Below are positions 1 to 3,946 of a stretch of DNA of 5,680 nt, in pieces. A program made the position numbers and the translations under genes. The notes under the pieces are model-generated. The model was given only the letters and a program-made list of their open reading frames with translations. It searched no databases and was not told where the DNA came from. The stretch's first letter is position 1. Every line of letters starts with the position of its first letter. The stretch covers positions 1 through 5,680 of the forward strand of contig JAFVYX010000034.1 of assembly GCA_017500625.1 (NCBI GenBank). Direction: 5' to 3'. The DNA is from Clostridia bacterium (GTDB lineage Bacteria > Bacillota_A > Clostridia > Oscillospirales > CAG-272).

Positions 1-227
1 AATCCCTTGCCGCGGTACTCGTTGACCACGGTGTAGGTGGGGCTTCGCACCGCCGCCCCGGGCGCCACCGCCGAGGCAAAGCCGCGGCAAAAGGCGGTCT
101 TGCCCACCCCCATCTCGCCAAAAAGAGCGAGAAAGAGACGGCGCCGCCCCGAGGCCAGCGTGCGCTCACCGATCGCCCGTCCGAGGGCCTCGGTCTCGGT
201 GGCAGAGGTCGTTTTATAGTCCTTCAT
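1..227 (-). CDS. tsaE: TsaE, tRNA t6A biosynthesis ATPase (partial, C-terminus off window)
   Basis: P-loop ATPase that works with TsaB and TsaD to make threonylcarbamoyladenosine at A37 of ANN-decoding tRNAs in the cytoplasm. Only the first 75 residues are in the window; the gene runs off the left edge. Seen: the Walker A motif GEMGVGKT at residues 37-44, then the family-typical SPTYTVVNEY at 62-71 (usually SPTFxLxxEY), which follows the P-loop in TsaE. The family is usually about 150 residues, so roughly half is present. The ATG at 227-225 is chosen because GAGGA (239-235) lies 7 bases upstream and overlaps the TGA stop of the preceding methyltransferase gene. The gap between the genes is only 10 bases, so the gene is probably co-transcribed and translationally coupled as the third gene of the plsY operon. 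Identification is strong; the rest of the operon is out of view. Confidence 0.93.
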   Translation of the reverse strand, partial: MKDYKTTSATETEALGRAIGERTLASGRRRLFLALFGEMGVGKTAFCRGFASAVAPGAAVRSPTYTVVNEYRGKG

Positions 228-237
228 TCGGTTTTCC

Positions 238-1425
238 TCACGTAATGGCGGCAAGGTAGGCATCGGCCCCCTCGCCGAAAAGGTAGGTAAGCGCCTCGCG
301 GTACTCGCGCTCGGCACGCGCGGCGCGCTCGGCCGCCCCTCGGCTCACGTCACGCACCGCACGCAGAAGCGTGTTCTTCGGCGTGTCGTCGGGGTCGGTC
401 AGCTCCATCGCCGTCACGCGGTAGCCCGCCGCCGAAAGGCGCAGGGCGCGCAGACCGTCGGTCAGCGATTCGGAAAGCTTCTGGCAGAGCTGCGGCTCCC
501 GCGCCGCAAACGCGAGGGGAGGACAGTTGAGATGCCGCGCCAGCGTGCGGTGACAGCAGGGAGTCGAGAGCACTGCGTCCGCCCCGAGAGAAATGGCCGT
601 GCCAAGCACCAGGTCGGTCGCAATGTCGCAGGCGTGAAGCGAGACCACAAGATGCGGGTGCCCCGCGGGCGTCCGCCGCACGTCCTCGCAAAGGAAGCGC
701 ATACCGCGAAAGCCGAGCCGCGCGGCCGCGTCGGCACAGAAGTCCATCACGTCCTGCTTGAGGTCAAGGCAGAGCATATCCACCTCGCGTCCCAGCATAT
801 TCGCAAAGTAATGGTAAACGGCAAAGCTCAGATAGCTCTTGCCGCAGCAAAGATCGTACACCGTGAGCGGCCCCTTGGCGGGAAGGGCGGGTACCACCGC
901 CTCAAGATGCTCAAGGAAACGGTTGATCTGGCGGAACTTCGCCTGCTTTTTGTCGTGAATGCGCCCACGCTCGTCGGCAACCCCCAAAAGTCGCAGAAAG
1001 GGCTCGTCCCCCACGAGAAGGTGGCGCTTTTGGCGGTCAAGCCCCTCGGTGGGGAGCGTCACTCCCACCGTCGAGAGGGCCGCGCGCAGGGTGCGCTTGC
1101 AAAGAAGCGTCTCCTTGCCTCCCGTACTGCGGCGGTACTCGGCATCGCCCGCGCTTGTCAGAAGATTGATCTGCGCGTAGGGGGCGCAAAGCTCACGGAG
1201 CGCCTCGGTGTCCGTCGGCACCGGAAGGCGGCTGTGGCGCACCTTGCCGTCCGCCTCGGCCGCTTCGAGAGCCAGCACCGTCTTATCGCGGAAAAGGCAG
1301 AGCCGTCCCGTCACCTTAGGCGCCGCTCCGTCCGCAGGGCGGGATAGCACCAAGCGGCGCAGGGCACCGCCGTCGGCGGCCAATGCGACGAGCGAGAGGA
1401 TCTCGTCAAGCGGCTTATTTTCCAC
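238..1425 (-). CDS. Class I SAM-dependent methyltransferase, Methyltransf_32 type
   Basis: A 395-residue protein with a C-terminal class I (Rossmann) SAM-binding domain. Seen: motif I VYDLCCGKSYLS at residues 189-200, the acidic ribose-binding end of strand 2 at LDLKQD (220-225), CEDVR (246-250), then SLHACDIATD (262-271) and STPCCHR (287-293). The SLHAC and PCCH signatures are known to me from the Methyltransf_32 family (relatives of GSTCD and METTL25); the substrate of bacterial members is not established. Residues 1-185 are an N-terminal region I cannot assign. The start is GTG (1425-1423), the only plausible one: AAGGGGGG lies 8 bases upstream and there is no other in-frame Met before residue 210. 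The start overlaps the end of plsY by 11 bases, which suggests translational coupling, and tsaE follows after 10 bases. Neighbouring tsaE makes an RNA substrate a reasonable guess, but only a guess. The Cys-rich motifs (DLCCG, PCC) could suggest a metal or redox-sensitive site; this is inference. Confidence 0.88.
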   Translation of the reverse strand: MENKPLDEILSLVALAADGGALRRLVLSRPADGAAPKVTGRLCLFRDKTVLALEAAEADGKVRHSRLPVPTDTEALRELCAPYAQINLLTSAGDAEYRRSTGGKETLLCKRTLRAALSTVGVTLPTEGLDRQKRHLLVGDEPFLRLLGVADERGRIHDKKQAKFRQINRFLEHLEAVVPALPAKGPLTVYDLCCGKSYLSFAVYHYFANMLGREVDMLCLDLKQDVMDFCADAAARLGFRGMRFLCEDVRRTPAGHPHLVVSLHACDIATDLVLGTAISLGADAVLSTPCCHRTLARHLNCPPLAFAAREPQLCQKLSESLTDGLRALRLSAAGYRVTAMELTDPDDTPKNTLLRAVRDVSRGAAERAARAEREYREALTYLFGEGADAYLAAIT

Positions 1426-2167
1426 CCGTCGTACCCCCCTTGTCTTTTTTGCCGAAGGAGAGCTTGTTCTCCTCGTGCCGCCAGAGACGGCCGATGTTCT
1501 TTCTGTGGCAGAGAATGACGATCGCGGCGAAGATCACGCCGAACAGCATGATCCCCGCATCGTAAAAGCCCTGCTCGTCACCCGTGAAGATGAAGGCCTG
1601 CATATACCCCTGAAGCGATAGCGGCAGAAGAAACGCCGCGGTGATCGAGCCGAGAGAGACGTATCTCGTCAACCAAACCAGGAGAATGAAGGAAAGGATC
1701 AGCACAAGAAACACGGGGGGCGAAAGGACAAGGATCGCCGTAGCGGCGCAAAGCACGCCCTTGCCGCCGCGGAAGCGGTAGTAGATCGGCTTGATGTGGC
1801 CAATGACGCAAAAGAGCGCCGCGATCCAGCACATCGGACTGAACGAGAGCGCCTTCAGGTAGCTGAAGCCGCAAAAAACTCCCGCAATGAGAACGGCCAG
1901 CACCGTCTTGAAAAGGTCACCGAAAAGCGTTAAGAGCGCCGCTTTCTTGCCGTACACGCGGAGCATGTTGGTAAGCCCCGCGTTGCCGCTCCCCTTCTCA
2001 CGGATATCCTCGCGGTACAAAAGACGCGAGAGGAGCACCGCGCTGTTGATGCTGCCGAGAAGATAAGCCACTGCCGCCAAGAGCGCCACGATGAGGTAGG
2101 GCACCGTCTCAGCACCCGGAGCGATCCTTGTGGCATACAGCCCGTATTGCAAAATATCCCAAAGCAT
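1415..2167 (-). CDS. plsY: PlsY, acyl-phosphate:glycerol-3-phosphate acyltransferase
   Basis: Integral membrane enzyme that transfers the acyl group of acyl-phosphate (made by PlsX) to glycerol-3-phosphate, giving lysophosphatidic acid, the first step of phospholipid synthesis. Seen in the 250 residues: hydrophobic segment 22-40 ending in the family motif GSINSA (38-43), the conserved GSGNAGLTNMLR (59-70) and the following GDLFK (83-87), GHIKPIYYRFRGGKG (123-137) with the phosphate-binding GGKG, and the late cytoplasmic motif HRKNIGRL (221-228). Further membrane segments are at about 88-100, 111-125, 141-166, 170-185 and 203-219. Slightly long for the family (usually about 200-220): there are about 20 extra N-terminal residues and a charged C-tail of about 20 (Lys/Gly rich). 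The ATG start has a strong AAGGAGAT 7 bases upstream. First gene of the unit plsY - methyltransferase - tsaE, with its own promoter. Confidence 0.95.
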   Translation of the reverse strand: MLWDILQYGLYATRIAPGAETVPYLIVALLAAVAYLLGSINSAVLLSRLLYREDIREKGSGNAGLTNMLRVYGKKAALLTLFGDLFKTVLAVLIAGVFCGFSYLKALSFSPMCWIAALFCVIGHIKPIYYRFRGGKGVLCAATAILVLSPPVFLVLILSFILLVWLTRYVSLGSITAAFLLPLSLQGYMQAFIFTGDEQGFYDAGIMLFGVIFAAIVILCHRKNIGRLWRHEENKLSFGKKDKGGTTGGK

Positions 2168-2193
2168 AGCGTATCTCCTTAAACGCGATCGTC

Positions 2194-2209
2194 GGGCGCT
2201 CGCGCGCCC
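2194..2209 (-). other. Small GC hairpin in the plsY 5' leader
   Basis: GGGCGC (2194-2199), loop TCGC, GCGCCC (2204-2209): a perfect 6-bp all-GC stem in the transcribed leader of plsY, 26 bases upstream of the start codon and between the inferred transcription start (about 2234) and the ribosome binding site. No T-run follows, so it is not an intrinsic terminator. It could stabilise the 5' end of the mRNA; function unknown. Confidence 0.45.
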
Positions 2210-2227
2210 ACGTCGGAACGGTTACTT

Positions 2228-2244
2228 TAATACATAATGTATTA
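2228..2244. promoter_or_regulatory. Candidate operator: 17-bp palindrome over the plsY -10/start site
   Basis: TAATACAT (2228-2235), one central A, ATGTATTA (2237-2244): a perfect 8-bp inverted repeat. It overlaps the plsY -10 box by four bases and covers the inferred start site, the position where a bound repressor would block transcription. The size resembles operators of small dimeric HTH repressors. It does not match the FapR operator consensus as I remember it, so no regulator is named. Because the site is AT-rich and includes the -10, some symmetry could be chance. Confidence 0.45.
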
Positions 2245-2268
2245 TACCAAAACCACGAATAAAGTCAA
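2241..2268 (-). promoter_or_regulatory. Sigma-A-type promoter of plsY operon
   Basis: On the minus strand TTGACT (-35, 2268-2263), 16-base spacer, TATAAT (-10, 2246-2241). The -10 is perfect and the -35 has five of six consensus bases. The start site would be at about 2234, giving a leader of roughly 67 bases before the plsY ATG. It is divergent from the queG promoter; the two -35 boxes are 39 bases apart. Confidence 0.85.
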
Positions 2269-2307
2269 GGGGTAAGCGCACCTCGCGCCGCCTTTTCGCA
2301 AAAGACC

Positions 2308-2336
2308 TTGCATTTTTTTCGCGGCTTTGCTATACT
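2308..2336 (+). promoter_or_regulatory. Sigma-A-type promoter of queG
   Basis: TTGCAT (2308-2313), 17-base spacer, TATACT (2331-2336). Transcription would start near 2343, leaving a very short leader (about 16 bases) that holds little more than the ribosome binding site GAGGAGGT (2345-2352). This placement also rules out the far upstream TTG at 2308 as the start codon of the reading frame. Confidence 0.8.
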
Positions 2337-2358
2337 TGGGGTGAGAGGAGGTGGCGCT

Positions 2359-3180
2359 GTGAGAAATGCCGTCCGAGAGCTGTTTTTGACCGAGGGCATC
2401 GAGGCCTTCGGCGTTTTGCCGTACGCGGCATGTCGGGAGACGTATCCCACCCTTCTTGCGCGTCGGGATCCCACCTTTACTCCGCGGAGCGTCCTCGTCT
2501 TTCTCGTGCCCTACTACACGGGCCCTGCCGAAAACCTCTCGCTTTATGCCGTCAGCCGCGATTACCACCTCTATATGCGCACGCTTGCCGAGCGCCTTGC
2601 GGCCACCCTTGCCACCGCATATCCCACCGCCAAATTCCTTTCGTTCTCGGATCATTCCCCGATCGATGAGCGCCACGCCGCCGCCTCGCTCGGCCTCGGG
2701 CTTCTCGGCGATAACGGGCTTCTCATACATAAAAAGTACGGCTCCCTCGTCTTTATCGGCGAGGTGTTCTCGGATCTCCCCGCGCCCCCCGATGCCGCCA
2801 CCATTCCCCCCGCGAGCTGTGAGCATTGCGGCGCTTGCCGCCGCGCCTGCCCCACGGGCGCCCTCACGGGGGGCGGCGATTGCCTCTCGGAGCTGACCCA
2901 AAGGAAGGGGGCCCTGCCCCCCGAGGCCTTTCTGCTGATGCGCCGCCACGCGACGGTTTGGGGCTGCGACCTCTGCCAGACCGCTTGCCCCCACACGCGC
3001 CGCGCGATCGCCGCGAACGCCACGACCCCGATCGCCTTCTTCCACGAGGCGCGCCTGCCGCACCTTACTCTCGCCACCCTCGCCGCCATGAGCGATGAGG
3101 AATTCTCCGAGCGCGCCTACGCCTGGCGCGGCCGCAAAACGATCGAGCGCAACCTCACAGAATACGAAAAAACGCCCTGA
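2359..3180 (+). CDS. queG: Epoxyqueuosine reductase, short form (QueG family)
   Basis: A 273-residue member of the QueG family, cobalamin-dependent 4Fe-4S enzymes that reduce epoxyqueuosine to queuosine in the wobble position of tRNA Tyr/His/Asn/Asp. Seen: N-terminal domain (DUF1730-like) with SDHSPIDER at 97-105, where D98 aligns with the catalytic Asp region of known QueG, and GLGLLGDNGLLI at 112-123. The ferredoxin part has CEHCGACRRACP (C154, C157, C160, C164), C175, and WGCDLCQTACP (C203, C206, C210): eight Cys, enough for two 4Fe-4S clusters. The C-terminus has the SDEEFSER...RNL tail but lacks the HEAT-repeat extension of longer QueG proteins, so this is the short form. The GTG start at 2359 is chosen because GAGGAGGT (2345-2352) lies 6 bases upstream; the frame is open back to 2308 but that lies in the promoter. 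Single-gene transcript. A role in another corrinoid reduction cannot be excluded from sequence alone. Confidence 0.88.
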   Translation: MRNAVRELFLTEGIEAFGVLPYAACRETYPTLLARRDPTFTPRSVLVFLVPYYTGPAENLSLYAVSRDYHLYMRTLAERLAATLATAYPTAKFLSFSDHSPIDERHAAASLGLGLLGDNGLLIHKKYGSLVFIGEVFSDLPAPPDAATIPPASCEHCGACRRACPTGALTGGGDCLSELTQRKGALPPEAFLLMRRHATVWGCDLCQTACPHTRRAIAANATTPIAFFHEARLPHLTLATLAAMSDEEFSERAYAWRGRKTIERNLTEYEKTP

Positions 3181-3193
3181 ACGGCGTTTTTTT
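3167..3193 (+). terminator. Intrinsic terminator of queG, overlapping its stop codon
   Basis: AACGCC (3171-3176), loop CTGAAC, GGCGTT (3183-3188), extended by A/T pairs to a stem of 10 (3167-3176 with 3183-3192) and followed by T7 (3187-3193), C and T5. The stop TGA (3178-3180) is inside the loop, so the 5' arm is coding sequence. The A-run on the other side could let it work weakly on the minus strand too. Confidence 0.88.
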
Positions 3194-3212
3194 CTTTTTG
3201 CCCTATGCCGCC

Positions 3213-3271
3213 CGTGATACCGCGAGCGGTATGCGAACCTACGCCGCTCGCTGCGCTCGGGATAGGTCGAA
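3213..3271. repeat. Direct repeat of about 60 bp, copy 1
   Basis: Nearly identical to 3618-3678. The first 38 bases differ at one position, the last 11 (GATAGGTCGAA) are identical, and a short middle stretch differs with a 2-base length change. Inside is a 7-bp inverted repeat ATACCGC/GCGGTAT (3217-3223, 3226-3232) with loop GA; copy 2 has loop AA. It also contains CGAACCTACG (3234-3243), ten bases identical to the complement of the T-arm of the tRNA-Arg at 3747-3756. No coding function seen. Together the copies flank the hairpin array. Confidence 0.8.
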
Positions 3272-3386
3272 GCTGCGAATAGGCCGAACAAAAAGCAAGC
3301 CCGCAAGGAGACTGCCCTTTGTTTGTGAACGGGAGATAAAAAAGATGTTTTTAATCGATAGATTTGAACCCTTGTGTCTCTAATCG
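3272..3386. other. Intergenic stretch with no recognised function
   Basis: I find no credible gene here: short open frames lack ribosome binding sites and any known motif. ATTTGAACCC at 3362-3371 looks like the complement of a tRNA T-loop but no clover-leaf can be built around it. The stretch is less GC-rich than the genes and lies between repeat copy 1 and the hairpin array. Confidence 0.5.
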
Positions 3387-3550
3387 CGCCAGAGGCGTGT
3401 ATATCATTGATGCGGAGCATCGTATATCATCAACGGCTTGCCGTTGTATATCATCATTGCGAAAGTAATACAGCCTGCGGCTGATGATATACACCTTCGG
3501 TGATGAGATACACGCTAAAGCGTGATGATATGCCATTGCTTTCGCAATGG
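3387..3550. repeat. Array of eight small hairpins joined by an 11-base linker
   Basis: Eight short stem-loops in a row: CGCC/GGCG (3387-3397), GATGC/GCATC (3409-3421), CAACGG/CCGTTG (3431-3446), ATTGC/GTAAT with loop GAAA and one G-T pair (3456-3469), CAGCC/GGCTG (3471-3483), CACC/GGTG (3492-3502), CACGC/GCGTG (3511-3524), CCATTGC/GCAATGG (3533-3550). Stem sequences are all different but each is self-complementary; loops are 3-4 bases. The linkers are alike: three near-copies of GTATATCATC on the left (3399-3408, 3422-3431, 3446-3455) and three near-copies of its reverse complement GATGATATAC on the right (3483-3492, 3502-3511, 3524-3533; each differs by at most one base from this), so orientation flips at 3456-3483. 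No open frame with a ribosome binding site crosses it. It resembles REP/BIME-type palindromic repeat clusters in style; I cannot name the family. Confidence 0.8.
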
Positions 3551-3553
3551 ATA

Positions 3554-3585
3554 AAAAATCCTCGTTCTGCGGAACGAGGATTTTT
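3554..3585. terminator. 14-bp perfect hairpin with A/T tails (bidirectional terminator-like)
   Basis: AAAAATCCTCGTTC (3554-3567), loop TGCG, GAACGAGGATTTTT (3572-3585). The stem is perfect and the A5/T5 ends give a U-run on either strand, so it could end transcription both ways. It does not directly follow a gene: on the minus strand it comes after the tRNA-tail remnant just as the real terminator follows the intact tRNA, so it may be the leftover terminator of a lost tRNA copy. Confidence 0.75.
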
Positions 3586-3648
3586 GGCCCACCCGATAGG
3601 ATAACTCCGCTTCGCTCCGTGATACCGCAAGCGGTATGCGAACCTACG
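3586..3648 (-). pseudogene. Remnant of a tRNA-Arg 3' end, split by a hairpin insertion
   Basis: GGCCCACCCGATAGGAT (3586-3602) matches the complement of the tRNA-Arg 3' end at 3729-3745 in 16 of 17 bases. In the intact tRNA the next bases, after one T, are CGAACCTACG (3747-3756); here the same ten bases occur at 3639-3648, after an extra 36 bases containing the ATACCGC/GCGGTAT hairpin. Nothing of the acceptor 5' arm, D-arm or anticodon arm is recognisable. I infer a partial tRNA copy interrupted by an insertion. The second piece overlaps the second 60-bp repeat. Confidence 0.55.
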
Positions 3649-3678
3649 CCGCTCGGCTCTGCCTCGCGATAGGTCGAA
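3618..3678. repeat. Direct repeat of about 60 bp, copy 2
   Basis: Second copy of the repeat at 3213-3271, same orientation, 346 bases downstream. It contains the hairpin ATACCGC/GCGGTAT (3622-3628, 3631-3637), the tRNA T-arm-like CGAACCTACG (3639-3648) and the terminal GATAGGTCGAA (3668-3678), itself close to GATAGGATTCGAA of the tRNA complement with two bases missing. The pair of copies brackets the hairpin array and its terminal hairpin. Confidence 0.8.
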
Positions 3679-3692
3679 CTACGTGATAGAGC

Positions 3693-3728
3693 AAAGAAAG
3701 AGCGTTCCCGAAGGGACGCTCTTTCTTT
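3693..3728 (-). terminator. Terminator of tRNA-Arg
   Basis: A long stem: AAAGAAAGAGCGT plus CCC on one side (3693-3709) and GGG plus ACGCTCTTTCTTT on the other (3713-3728), with loop GAA and one bulged T. It starts directly at the encoded CCA of the tRNA on the minus strand. The T-run is interrupted (CTTTCTTTG), so termination may be less sharp than at 3167-3193, but position and stem strength support the role. Confidence 0.78.
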
Positions 3729-3804
3729 GGCCTACCCGATAGGATTCGAACCTACGACCTCAAGAGTCGGAGTCTTGCGCGCTATCCAGCTGTGCCACGG
3801 GTAG
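3728..3804 (-). tRNA. tRNA-Arg, anticodon CCG, CCA encoded
   Basis: Folds as a full clover-leaf on the minus strand. Acceptor CTACCCG/CGGGTAG pairs at all 7 positions; bases 8-9 are TG; D-arm GCAC-AGCTGGATA-GCGC; anticodon stem CAAGA/TCTTG is perfect with loop CTCCGAC, giving anticodon CCG for the Arg codon CGG; variable loop AGGTC; T-arm GTAGG-TTCGAAT-CCTAT with one G-T pair; discriminator G, then an encoded CCA (3730-3728). The one flaw is an A-C mismatch in the D-stem (positions 12-23). It has its own promoter 12 bases upstream and a terminator directly downstream. Confidence 0.96.
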
Positions 3805-3816
3805 ATGTGCCCTGCT

Positions 3817-3845
3817 ATTATAGCATAGTGAACGAAAAAAGTAAA
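3817..3845 (-). promoter_or_regulatory. Promoter of tRNA-Arg
   Basis: Minus strand TTTACT (-35, 3845-3840), 17-base spacer, TATAAT (-10, 3822-3817). Transcription would start about 6 bases before the mature tRNA 5' end at 3804. The A/T-tract region 3853-3880 just upstream could act as an UP element, as is common for stable RNA promoters. Divergent from the ddh promoter. Confidence 0.8.
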
Positions 3846-3884
3846 CCGCTTTCGCAAAAAATCTTTTTTTATTCGAAAAATGCC

Positions 3885-3913
3885 TTGCCGAAAGCCGTGC
3901 TCTGTGCTATAAT
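3885..3913 (+). promoter_or_regulatory. Sigma-A-type promoter of ddh
   Basis: TTGCCG (3885-3890), 17-base spacer, TATAAT (3908-3913). The start site is expected near 3920, giving a leader of about 27 bases with GAGGAAG (3938-3944) close before the ATG at 3947. No operator or riboswitch could fit in such a short leader. The -35 boxes of this and the divergent tRNA promoter are separated by 39 bases rich in A- and T-tracts. Confidence 0.82.
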
Positions 3914-3946
3914 GTACTATAAATCATCAATTTTTATGAGGAAGCT

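Noticed and set aside
532..1347. Open frame of 271 codons on the plus strand opposite the methyltransferase
   Set aside because: It is antisense shadow of a gene with SAM-binding motifs; no family match and an unlikely Arg/Lys/His-rich composition.
2292..2304. CTTTT/AAAAG hairpin between the divergent plsY and queG promoters
   Set aside because: A five-pair stem of nearly all A-T pairs is weak and expected by chance in AT-rich promoter DNA.
2308..2358. Upstream TTG start that would lengthen QueG by 17 residues
   Set aside because: The TTG is the -35 box of the promoter and the segment includes the -10 and the ribosome binding site; the GTG at 2359 has ideal spacing.
3355..3375. Another tRNA fragment (complement reads as a GGGTTCAAATC T-loop)
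   Set aside because: The flanking bases do not form the T-stem and no other tRNA arm is present; too short to support.
2242..3420. Long open frame (392 codons) on the minus strand opposite queG
   Set aside because: It is antisense to a gene with clear family motifs, covers the queG promoter, the terminator and a repeat, and has no recognisable domain or ribosome binding site. It is a by-product of GC-rich codon use in queG.
3387..3585. Possible CRISPR array because of regularly spaced repeats
   Set aside because: The repeated unit is only about 11 bases, appears in both orientations, and the intervening segments are 11-18 base self-complementary hairpins rather than unique spacers of 30 or so bases. 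No cas genes are nearby.
3586..3745. Phage or island attachment-site pair (attL/attR) at the tRNA-Arg 3' end
   Set aside because: The two copies of the 17-base tail are only about 143 bases apart with no integrase or cargo between them, and one copy has a mismatch. Tandem tRNA duplication with decay fits better.
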